Below, piece after piece: positions 51,001-62,600 of a stretch of DNA of 64,000 bases. The notes below the pieces were generated by a model. It saw nothing but the letters and a program-made list of their open reading frames with translations. It had not been told where the DNA came from and made no database searches. This DNA is from Channallabes apus (Eukaryota; Chordata; Actinopteri; Siluriformes; Clariidae). The position numbers were made by a program, and so were the translations under genes. Every line of letters starts with the position of its first letter. The stretch's first letter is position 1. Location: positions 5,782,501-5,846,500 of the forward strand of contig CM060112.1 of the NCBI GenBank assembly GCA_030522415.1, given 5' to 3'.

Positions 51001-51377
51001 CGTAATTTGTATTGGCAGAAATAAACACACACACACACACACACACACACGCGAGAGACACACGCTCTTCACTCCGAAGAAACTCGGCTCTGAAACTCGG
51101 CAAATCTTTTCAGAGGTAAGGTGCTGGTTCATTTATCTGTTTGGTTTACTTTACAGCAGTGATTCTGTTAGTTTGCGTTAACATGAGTGTCATTAGCGAT
51201 GTTTATGTTGTTTTATTTTTACTTTCTATTTTTGTATTAATTATTTTTATGTACTTTTTTTTGGGCTGTAGAACGAATAATTTAAGTTTCCCTTATTTCT
51301 TATGGGAAAATTCAATTTGGTTTACAAGTGTTTTGGAATACGAGCCCACTTCCGGAACAAAGTGGGCTCCACTGTAT
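50545..51377. mobile_element. Non-autonomous pogo/Tigger-like transposon
   Basis: The left end CAGTGGAACCTCGGATTACG starts at 50547. The right end is an imperfect inverted form ('tggaatacgagcccacttcc', finishing ...CTCCACTG at 51375). TA flanks both (50545-50546, 51376-51377). The interior has no transposase. It holds a TG run (about 50927-50998) and an opposite CA run (about 51027-51050). Confidence 0.75.
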
Positions 51378-51589
51378 GTATGTAAATCTAAAAAAGTGTA
51401 ATCTTTTTATATCAATATTTTAGACTATTTAGTATGTGTTTATTATATGTGATTTTAAGCTGATTTATATAACTTATTTTATGCAGATTTTTTTGTATTT
51501 GAAAGAAAGTGGGTTTTCACTAACCCACACACCTTCTATAACACTCATCCTGTACAGGGTCCGGGTCGAACGCAGTGGATCAACATGAG

Positions 51590-52390
51590 CAGATGAGAAG
51601 GCGCCTTGAAACATAACCAAGTGTGGAAACTTCAAGAGAAGTTTGATTCAAAATAAAAAATATATGAGCATTTCACTTTTCAAATTAAATGATGATGAAA
51701 TACATTTTTTTTTTCAACACCTTCAACACCTTCTAAAAAGAGGGAAATCCACAGACTGCTGTATTGAAGCAAATTCATGGAAAGTTGACGAGAAGGGAAG
51801 GATTTGATTGGAAAAGATAAACAGGCAACAGGGATGTCCGCAACCTTAACAAGATTGTCAAGCAAAGCCTATTCTATAACTTGGGAGATCTTAACAAGGA
51901 GTAGAAAAAGGCTGGAGTCAGTGCATCAAGAGCCACTATGTACAGACGTCTTCATCTTACCTGCACTAACGAGAAAAAGAATTGGAACAAGGTTCAGTGG
52001 TCTAAAATCCTCTTTTCAGATGAAAATATATTTTGTATCCCAGATCCCAGAATCTGGAGGAAAAGTGGAAAGGCACAGAATCCAAGTTGCTTGACATCCA
52101 ATGTGAAGTTAACAGTCACAGTCTGTGATTATTTGGGTTGCCATGTCATCTTCTGGTGTTGGTCCACCACATTTTATCAAGTCAACACTTCCGTCTACCA
52201 GGAGGTTTATGAAGATGTCATGCTTCTGTCTGCTGACAAGTTTTATGGAGATGCTGATTTCCTTTTCCAGCAGGACTTAACACCTTAACTACCACTAACT
52301 GGTCTGCTGATCGTGATATTAATGTGCTTGACTTGTCCAGCAACTCTCCATCGCTATTAAAGCAACCTGGTGTTCAGTAACGCCTCTGTT
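51590..52390 (+). mobile_element. Degenerate Tc1-type transposase remnant
   Basis: Plus-strand frames give TMYRRLHLTCTNEKKNWNKV, then WSKILFSDENIF (first catalytic Asp near 52020) and DADFLFQQDLTP (second Asp near 52275). Shifts between frames and missing ends show it is inactive. The adjoining 51378-51590 stretch shows nothing recognisable. Confidence 0.65.
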
Positions 52391-52559
52391 GTTCCTCAGG
52401 CTGATTGCTTCCATGCCATGCTGTATTGATTAATTTATTCATGTTAAAGTAACCCTGGCCATGTACTAAAGCCAAAAATGTTTTTTTTATTCAAATTCAA
52501 ATTTTATTTGTCAGATACATAATTAATTAATGTTTTAATTCAGTGTTGTGAATCTTTGT

Positions 52560-52580
52560 GGATGTGGATCTATATGTCTA

Positions 52581-52615
<35 letters not shown>

Positions 52616-54330
52616 TAATATTATTATTATTATATTATTATTATTATATTAATATTAATATTTTATTATATATATTAATATTAATATTATTATACCAATA
52701 TTTATATTTAACATTTTTCTACCACACGATGAACAGACTTAAAATTTAAGCATTTAAAATAACATGTCAAATTAGAAACTGCATTTTTATTTATATGAAG
52801 TATGTAAATCTCTGTTTGATAATAAACTAATCTTTTTGTTTTACTAAGCAGTGAAAATTACTGTCACATTATGGGGGGACAAATTATATAATGTATATGT
52901 AAACTAGAAATATAATTCACTGCATGCTGACATTATGTGAAATGTGTCCCTTCAGGTTTTGATTTATGCTCTTTATATTTTTAGTTTTTAATGTTTTAAT
53001 ATAACGCATTATTTTTACTGAAGTATGCAGTACCTATATTCGTCCACACGAGGGCACTTTTGCATTTAAAGTAATTAAAAAATATTGTTTTATTGGGAAA
53101 CAATCACATCTCGAATTTAAAAACCTTTATTAAGTTTATTTTGTTTCCTGGAATTTAGATTTGAAGTACTTAATTGTTATTTAAAATACAGTTTAAATGT
53201 ATAAGTTATACATGTATTATTATTATTATTATTATTATTATTCCCTAATTAGTTTTGATGTATTTCCTGGAAGATGTAGTAACACGTTTTTACCACACAA
53301 TGCAGAATAATAATGTAAAGATTTAAAATAACTACATATGTCGAAATAAAAACTGCTTTTATTCATATTAAGTATTTTAATCTCTGTTTGCTGATATACA
53401 CAAATGTTCATGTTTTTTCTTAGCACTTAAAATAACTGAGTCTCCTTATGGAAAAAAGAAACTTGAATTAAAAAAAATATTTATATAAGGTATATTAAAT
53501 TTTAATTTGTCGTGTTTTAATATTATTTAATGTATTATTTGTTTTTGGTTTTCGTAGCACTTTAAATAATTAAGCAATGTCGCTTTATTGGAGAAATAAA
53601 AGTCACATATTTTTACTACCCCGCCTAGTGCCCGAAGTCTCCTGGGATAGGCTCCAGGTCCCCCGCGACCCTGAATAGAGGATAAAGCGGTATAGAAGAT
53701 GAATGAATGAATGAATATTTTTACTTCTATTAAAAGCGGTATAAAATACTTTTATACAATGGCTTCAAATCTGTGTGCAGATATACTAATGTTTTCGTAT
53801 ATCTCAATTTTTTAGTTTATTTTAGTTTTCTGCAACTTAAATTAATAATAATTATATTCAATATATTATTTTAATGTATAAATATATAATGTATGCGTTT
53901 GTTATTATTATTATTATTATTATTATTTCCTGTTGGTGTATTTAATGTAGTAATTTATTTCTACCACACGATGGCACTTCAGCATATTAAACAACTAAAC
54001 ATCTTGATTTTAAAGAAATATTCATTTAAAGTATTTAAATCTCAGTATTGGTAATATAATAATGTTTTAGCCTATTTTAACGGAATTTGCTTTTGGACTT
54101 ATGCTTTTTGATTTTGCAGTAGCCCTGTGGTGTAGTCTACTGTAGTACTTTCTATTATTACCACTATAACAACTCCCTAATTACTGTAGTAACTCCCTCC
54201 TACCACAAGACGGCAGCACTTTGACACTAGTAGACCAACCGTAGTGTCTCTTTATGGAACACAATCACGTCTCAAATTAAAGACATTTTACATTTTTTTT
54301 TTTTTGTATTTACTCTCCGTGTGTTGATAT
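52560..54330 (+). repeat. Degenerate long tandem array with CCACACGATGGCAC motifs
   Basis: Five diverged copies of a TACCACACGATGGCACTT-like motif occur at about 52720, 53042, 53291, 53961 and 54201. They share partly similar flanks: 'gtagtaa' before, and 'aatctctgtttg' or 'atatt' stretches after. The spacings are about 240-340 bp, one of them doubled. ATT triplet runs (52578-52630, 53216-53242, 53900-53927) separate units. A plus-strand SINE tail (53617-53704) interrupts the array. Confidence 0.6.
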
Positions 54331-54858
54331 TTATATTTATTGTGATATACTGCACTCGTCACTTTATAAGCGGATTGTTTTTCCCCAATGGAATCATAAC
54401 AACGATCCTAACAGCATCATTTGTTTTCCACCCGTAAACGACCCGTAAACAAACCCCGCCTCTTGCGCTGTGATTGGTCGGGTATTTTCATGCTTCTTCT
54501 CTGTGATTGGTCAGCTGACAATGAAAAAAGGTGTACTGTATATTATTAGAGGAAGAGAGAAATATTTGAATCATTTATTATAATTTTTTTATTAGCAGTG
54601 GTACTTTTCAGGTGTGAGCAGCCATGTTGATATTGTGTCATATCAATAAACAAAATTTAAATATTGGGGAAAGTATATTAATATAAACGTTGCTATGTTT
54701 ATTATTCCTATTACCTGGACTACTGTTAGAGCTGCTGTTGTAGGAAATTAATCAATACCATCTGATCAATCAGATTCAAGTGTTAATTAAAATAATTTTT
54801 TTTGCTATAACCATTTGGGAAATATTGTTATAAACAACAATATTTCCCAAACACATGC

Positions 54859-54901
<43 letters not shown>

Positions 54902-55385
54902 ATGTATCGGTTCTGTTTGATTACAATATTGGCCTAAAAGAGGAAAACAGATGCCGAAGTGATCCTCATTTTCATACGAGCCACTGGAGTGGTTGCAAAA
55001 TCCAGCAAGCGGTACACGGAGAAGCTATCACCCAGTATAGCGATATTGATCTTTTAAAGTCAATATCTTTTAAAGTCCATCGTCAGCAGATCCTCAGTAC
55101 CAGCAGCAACTAACCTCATCTACTGCATCTGCCTTAACCAGCCTTAACCTGCAACCAAACTACATTCTAATACCCAATACTCATCTCAAACTTTCAGCTA
55201 TTCTCTTTCCCAAAAGGTCTCTTGAGTAGAATAGTTCCCATACCAGCAGAATTGCTGTCTAGCCCAAAGAACTTATTTAAATAATATTATTTTTTTATTT
55301 ATTATTATGCATTTTAGTTGTTTTATTATAGCATAATGTAGTATAGTATTATTATATTATATATCACTTAAGCTCAACATTCAAA
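54331..55385. other. gad1-gorasp2 intergenic, middle part
   Basis: Contains two GTGATTGGTC (inverted CCAAT) motifs at 54470-54479 and 54503-54512, a perfect hairpin with 16-bp arms at 54814-54829/54836-54851, and a TAA run at about 54861-54901. No gene is recognised. Confidence 0.55.
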
Positions 55386-55387
55386 AT

Positions 55388-55750
55388 TCAAACAAGAAAT
55401 AAATAATTAACATAATTCATAAATAACAATAAAACAATATTATATGAAAACATTGATGGGGGAATCACGTAAAAACATGTTATAAAAATGATGAAGATTT
55501 GATTGCAGCCTTCCTTACATGATGTGAGAGAAGTTCTTCTGTGTAAATGGGTTTTAACACATGACGTGAATGTGGTTGGAGAGTCTGTTTTACAGATGTT
55601 TTCTGGAAGAGAATTCCAGAGATGATGAGTGGCGCAGCTAAAGCCTCTAGAGCCCATGGTGGTGTAAAGAGGAGCCTTGATAAGGAAGAGCGAAGAGTGT
55701 GAGAGGGGTGAAGAACTGTAGATGCTCTGAAAAGTAAGGTGGAGCATGAT
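55388..55750 (-). mobile_element. LINE reverse-transcriptase C-terminal fragment
   Basis: The minus-strand open frame contains YTTMGSRGFSCATHHLWNSL, then PENICKTDSPTTFTSCVKTH and LHRRTSL. This matches the usual C-terminal end of L2/Rex-like non-LTR polymerases ('GxRAFSCxAPxLWNSLPxxIR...FKxxLKTHLF'). The upstream part is missing. Confidence 0.7.
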
Positions 55751-55929
55751 TATGGAGCGCTTTCATAGTGAGAAGAAGAATTTTAAGCTGTCTATATATG
55801 TTTTACTCTGTATATGTTATGTTTAGTATTTTAACAGATTAACAGATTATTGTAATTAAGGTGAGGATGGAGGTGAATTTCAACTACTTTTTCCAGCATT
55901 TTTTAGATTATTAGGGTTGGCGTCTGTTT

Positions 55930-56130
55930 TTTTTAGGATAGTGTTGTGGTTAGCACAGTCGCCTTGCACCTCTAGGGTCAGGGTTCGATCCCCACCTCAG
56001 TGTCTGTGTGCACGAAGTTTGCATGTTCTCCCCGTGCTTGGTGGGTTTCCTCCAGGTGCACTGGTTTCCGTAGTGTGTGAATGTTGATCGAGGCCCTACC
56101 ACGGTTGTGAAAATTGGGATAAATAAAATG
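55930..56130 (+). mobile_element. tRNA-derived SINE head
   Basis: GTGGTTAGCACAGTCGCCTT (A-box-like) is followed by GGGTTCGATCCCCAC (B-box-like). The body continues with 'gcatgttctccccgtgcttg', shared with copies at 15650 and 41000. This appears to be the 5' end of the SINE family seen as fragments elsewhere in the window. Confidence 0.75.
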
Positions 56131-56339
56131 GTCACCATTGGCCTTCAAAATCCCTATTTGGGCTACAGAGGTTCCAAGATGTATGTATGGATGGTAAAAT
56201 TATGGCAGGAGCATTAAGCGATTGTGGAGAGAAGTGATTAATACGAGTTTTGAGAGATGAATATATCTAAAACAATATATAAAACTGGCATAATATAATA
56301 TAATCCCTCAGTTTTATCACCTTTCAGTCACGTTTGTAT

Positions 56340-56662
56340 GACGCTTCCGTGTTTGTGCCTGGTTGCTATGGCGACCTGACGGGCACCCAACCGGATGTCT
56401 GTTCGTGTCCGTGACTTTCCAACCAATCACAGCCCAGGAAAGAGTCTCGTTTTGCAAATCCAAGCCAGTAGGCGGCGCTTGTCTTAATACAAGCGTGAAA
56501 ACATAATGCTTTACCCACAAGTCCCTTCTTCCCCGACTGCCACGTAACTGCTAACGCTACGCAGGCGGCCGTTTCCCCGCTGCACTTCCTACCCGGCTCG
56601 GTTCACCGAAACACGGGGAACAGGGTTAAGATTCATTCCGCTTACACCGACAAGGGGGAGTC
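56340..56662 (+). promoter_or_regulatory. gorasp2: Probable gorasp2 promoter and 5' UTR
   Basis: CpG density rises just before the gorasp2 ATG, as in housekeeping promoters. Motifs are an RFX X-box match GTTGCTATGGCGAC at 56362-56375 and a CCAAT box (AACCAATCAC) near 56420-56430. The exact transcription start is not visible. Confidence 0.5.
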
Positions 56663-59600
56663 ATGGGGGGAGCACAGAGCGTGGAGATTCCCGGAGGAGG
56701 TTCTGAAGGATACCATGTCCTCAGGGTAGGTGTCGGCGGCTGACCCGGGGTTTGGACGCGGCTAAGCTGCGGTAGCGGGTCCTGTCAACATGCTAATGCG
56801 GATAACGAGTGTATACGTGGCGGCACGAGGAAAAAATCGACCACGGGGATGTTTAGCGCGGCCTGCTTTACGTGGCTAATGCTAACGTAAACTGAAGCTA
56901 CATATTAGAATTAAATTATATATTTTAAATTCTGTTTAATAATTTAATACGTTTACAAAATCATTACTTTGCATATTATGTCATTTCTCCAGCACGTAAT
57001 TCGCGTGTCACTTTAGCTAGCTGTGGGTTTGCTAATGTTTTATTTTTGTTTATTTTATACCGTTAATTAGCAATAGTGTCCACGTCTGAATCTTTATTAG
57101 AATGTTAGACGCTGGCATGATCTGTTTATCCAAGTGAACTTTGCAGGTGATTTCTGCAGGGTTTTGTAATTCCTGTTAACACACACAGATTGTTGATTCA
57201 GGGTGTGTAGCTGCAAGACTTTCCGCATTCATCCTTTGAGAGATAAGATCAGGTCTACTACTGGAAGTGTGTGTTAGAGACACAAATGGTGTAAAATGGT
57301 TTCAGCCCCAATTTCTGTCTCATTCAGTTCCATAACTTCAGATTATTTCTTTCTCTCTCAGGTGCAGGAGAACTCGCCTGGACACCGGGCCGGCCTTGAA
57401 CCATTCTTTGACTTCATAGTGTCCATCAATAACACCAGACTGGTACGTATTTGTCGCTCTCATACATACACTGGAACACTGATCGCGCCAGGAGCTCAGA
57501 AATGTTCAGTGGAGTAAAAGAATTTGTTCTAAATAGTCGAGTATCCAGAAGAGTTTTGCAGGGAGATTAATATTGCTCGGAGACTTTGACACTGATGGAT
57601 GCAACAACATTACAGCCCATGGCATGGTGGGACAGTTCGTTACAATACGATATCATCATGATACCTTGGTGCCGATCCAAGCTGTATTGTGTTTCTGTAA
57701 GTATCGTAATTTTATAAAATGCTGATTCAGCATTTTTATTTTATTTAAATTCTCAGCAGAGACTTTGTAAATAATTCAACTGTGCTGCCTGCTGATATGT
57801 GAATAGTTTAGAGCATGCCACCTGTAGGATTATGCACTATTTTACCACCTCAACTGCAAACAGATATACAGGTGGTCCACGACTTACAAACGAGTTCCTT
57901 CCCGGGACCACGTTTCGTAAGTTGGATTTGTTCATAAGTCAGACAAATTGAGTCTTGTACACCTTTGACACGAATATACAATGTAAAGCATGTCTAATGA
58001 GTCAGCTGACCTTATTTAAATTTAACCCTGGAGGGAGGGACACCACACACAATGTTTACTGACACAATGTTTAATGTTAATTTTGTCTCTGAGCTGTTTT
58101 CCACTGTATTGGACTGTGAACTCTTTCTCGTTGAGGATTTCCCGAAATTAGGATTATTTTCCATTGGGGCAGCTTTCGCACTCGCGCGCACACAATATAA
58201 CAGACTTTTATGTGTAACAGACATTAATGTTTAATAATTTTAAATTTATAAAAAAATATTTTTCTTAATAAAATTCTTTCATTTTTGTGAAGCTGCTTTG
58301 AGACAATGACCATTTCTAAAAACGCTATATAAATAAAATTGAATTGAATTAATGTACACACTGAAAATATGGTATATAATTGTAAATATTGGTATCTGGT
58401 GCGCTGCAGTGTTTATTTTTTTTTCTTTTTTTTTTGTCTAATACATGTAAGGTACGTCTGTGATTTGGTCGCTTCTACGGATGTTCATAGAATCGCGTTC
58501 CATTCATTTCTGCAGAAATTTGTTACTCAAATGTTTGTAAGTCTTGCTGTGTACAGGGAGTTCCTTTTTCTCTTTTTATAGTGCAGGTTAATTAGTTTTA
58601 TTTTTACTTTACAGCATTGATTTCGTTAGTGTCTCTCTCAATCGAGTGTCATTAGAGAGATTTCTTGTTTATTTTTCCGATAAAACAGTTTTTCGTTATG
58701 TGCACATGTGTGTGAAAAGAGTGGAGGGTAGGGTAACTGTAAGATGACAAGCTTACTTACTTTAACATCACACACACAGACATATACAGCACCTGCGCGC
58801 ACAAACGGAAACACAACTGTCGTCTATTGTGTTTCTTTGAGGTAAAATATAGTACATCTTTAATCATTGGATGGGCTGAATTTCGTCTTCCAGCCGTTGA
58901 TGAACGTCAGAGCCACCCCTGCCCTGGATAAACACCATCTGAGTAATGACTGTTTACTCAGGTGTTTCTCTACACGCTTGCTGAGCTCATTCGCTTTTAT
59001 TGCGTTTAAGACGTTACACACATCTACATAAGTGCGCACAATATAATCATCCTGCATGTTGAATTGAGACGCAATCTTTTCATTCAAAGTAATGATCCTT
59101 AGAAGATGGTCATTGTCATGACTGTTGAGGAGTGTGTTATGTCAACGTTCTGTGGGATTTTATATAAATTTTTATTATTATTATTATTTTTTTTTAGAAC
59201 AAGGACAACGACACGCTGAAGGATCTGCTGAAGGCCAACGTGGAGAAGCCCGTGAAGATGCTGGTGTACAGCAGTAAGACCTTGGAGCTGCGCGAGGCCA
59301 CGGTCACACCCAGCAACATGTGGGGCGGTCAGGGGCTACTGGGGGTCAGCATCCGCTTCTGCAGCTTCGAGGGAGCAAATGAGAACGTCTGGCATGTGCT
59401 GGTGAGGAACCGTGGGGGTGTGGGTCAGAAAAACTTGATGATCTTGTAAGTTTATCGCTGTCTCTGCCCTGAGGGAGCTGAGTGAGATTTGGGACACAGC
59501 CTTCAGAGGCCTGAGTGATCAGACTGGTCTAACAGGGCAGCACTGATCGTCTGTGTTACTACACGGATTAAACTTTGTCTGTTTCACATACTCTCTCTTA

Positions 59601-62600
59601 CTCAACCTCGTCTAGCTGTCTGTCTCTCACTTGCTCTGTCTGTCCGTGTCTCTTCTGTAATTCTTCAACTGTCTTGTCTATTTGTGTGTGTGTGTGTGTG
59701 TGTGTCTCTCTCTCTTGCCCTGAGTTTCTGTCTCTGTATCCCACCCCGTCTGTCTCACATCACTCTGCCTGCCTGCATGCCATCCATCTTTCTGTCTGTC
59801 TGACTCACACCCTCTGCCTTTATGTCTACTATTAGTGTTCGCTAAATCACTTAAACACGTAACGTAACATTTTAGCAATAAGATTATTTTTTAACCATAA
59901 CATATTTTACCATTTGTCTTTTCATCTGATGTTTTTAAGCTAATGATATTTATTTTTAACCATGATAACTGCTGCATGTCCGATACTCTTTTTATTTTTA
60001 TTATGTCATCATAGTGTGTGAAGAGCCATGTTTGTGTCCTAAGGATTGTGTTTTATATTTCCAACATTTGGGGCTTTTTGTGGGTCTAAACACAAACACT
60101 CACAAAAACTGGCAGACAGTTTGGAATCTACTGGTATTAGGATGCCTGAGTGTCTGAGCCCTGGGCGTGGCATGCGGCCCTCACATGAGGTTTTGCTGCA
60201 TGGCTCATCCACACTTGCACACGAAACCCGGCACACATTTAGAGCTCATTGAGCTCAACTCAACAGGACGTCAGTTATTCTGGGTCTTTTGCAAAACGCA
60301 CCCAGTGGATTTTGATATACGCCTCCTTTTATATGATTTATACAATCGCCAACAAACCGAGCTGTGTGATCTAAAGACACTGAGGATGCAAATTTGAGGG
60401 ATTTTTGATATCTCAAACAGGTCGGCCGTGACGATGCCTTAAACTGAAAAGTGGTTCATAACTTTGTGTGACATTATATTGAGTGACATCACGTCGTGTG
60501 ATGCTTTTTTTTCCAGCATCTAGGGCTTTTTGGAGGATCTAAACATATACTGTACTTTGTCATATTGGTATGTCCCCTTTAAATGCATGTCCTCGGTGTG
60601 CCCGCTGTCTTTCTGGCGTACCAGGGTTGCGAAGTCATTGTTGCTTTCAACTATATTGATTTATTTTTAATACCTCATATAACAAAGTGTAATTACCACA
60701 AAGAGGCTGTAAAACACCTTGAGATTTTTATGGTATTTTTTCCAGCCTTTTCCTAGTTTTATTTATTTTTTAACCACTTTGATCAATATTAAATGCTGAT
60801 TTAGTCACTGTTATTGTTCATTGATATCAGTGACATCTCGTCAGTGTCTCGTCTAAAGCCCTATTCGGACAGGACTGGTTTTCCAAACGACATTTGAGTT
60901 AGAATTTTTTTTCAGACGACGTCTGTCATTTCTTTTTTTATGTATGATTTATTTATAACAAATACACAACACAAAAAACACAATCATTCAAGACATTGGA
61001 AAGATGAAAGACTACAATGAAAAGATATGGAGAAAATTACTAAAGCAGTAATATTGGAATGATTACCATTATAAGGACAAGTGAAACAGAGAGTACAAAG
61101 GAAAAATAAGTAAATAAATGAAATTATAAATAACTAAAAAAAACAAAAACATGCATGCCAAAGTCTTCCTAGACCACTGCCGGATCGGTAAACCGAAGAG
61201 ATTCAACATAATTAAGAACTGGTTGCCAAATTTTTGAAAATTTAACCTGAGTGCCACGCAGTGAGTGTTTGATCTTCTCCAACTTCATAAAAGTAAGGGC
61301 ATCTTTTATCCAGAGAGAGTGAGTAGGGGGGTTAGAGCCCTTCCAGTGCATTAAACTAACACGTCTTGCCAGGAGAGTAAGAAATGCAACAAGTTCAACA
61401 AAATAGGAGGGCATGGAGTACCCACTGGGTAAAACACCAAACAGGCCAATCGAAGGTTCCGGAAGGATCTTTACTGAGGTAATGACTGACAGAGAGTCAA
61501 AAACAGATGTCCAAAATGAGAATATAACCGGGCATGACCAAAACATATGAATGAGATCGGCAGGACCGCAGTGACATTTATCACAGTTAGAGTCAGTGCT
61601 AGGGTATATACGGGCCAATTTACTTTTGGACCAGTGGACTCTGTGCACCACTTTGCACTGCAGAACTCCATGACGCGCACAGATAGAAGAGGTATGTATT
61701 CTTTTCAAGACTAGCTGCCAAACTGAAGGACTAATATCAATACCAAGGTCTACGGACCAAACATATCGCAGACCATCCGAAGCAGAAGAATGAAGTGAGA
61801 GGGCAATAGAATATAATTTTGAGATCGCACCTTTAAGGTTAGGATCCAACCCAAGAACAGAATCAAGTGGGTTAGAAGAAGGAATAGCAGGGAATGTGGA
61901 AAAATGAGTTCGAGTAAAATCCCTGGCCTGTAAATATCTGAAAAAGTGAGTGTTCGGTAGATGAAAAGCATCTTTTAATTGGTCAAAAGAAGCAAAGATA
62001 CCATTGATGTACAGATGCTCTACTGAAACAATCCCATAATCTTTCCAAATTCCAAAGGTTTTATCTGTAAGAGAGGGAGGAAATAAAGGATTTAAATTTA
62101 GGGAAGATGACAATGGTACGGCCTGAAGTCCAAAGTGTCGCCTAAATTGGGTCCAGATCTTAAGACTGGCTTTAACTATAATATTTGTGGAATATGATGG
62201 AGCATGCAATGCCAACGGAAGGCACAACAGAGAAGTAAGAGACGAGGGAGCACAGGAGGCAGCCTCAATTTGCAGCCACGGTGGAGGCTTATTGTTGAAA
62301 CACCACCAGTACAAAATGGAACGAATGTTTGCAGCCCAGTAATAAAATAAAAAGTTAGGTGATGCTAGACCGCCCATATCTTTAGTTTTTTGAAGAATAT
62401 CTTTCCGAATCCGGGGGACCTTTTTATTCCATATAAAGTGAGAGATGCAAGAGTCGAGTGAATGGAAAAATTTTTTCGGAATATAAACAGGCAGGCATTG
62501 AAAAAAGTATAGAAATTTAGGGAGCACATTCATTTTGATGCAGTTTATGCGGCCGGCTAAAGATAAAGGTAAAAAAGACCAACGTTGAGTGTCATGAGCC

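Noticed and set aside
50747..51132. Cys-Val and His-Thr repeat frames
   Set aside because: TG/CA microsatellite translations inside a non-coding transposon.
55952..56000. tRNA gene suggested by A and B boxes
   Set aside because: No cloverleaf can be completed; the boxes are the head of a tRNA-derived SINE.
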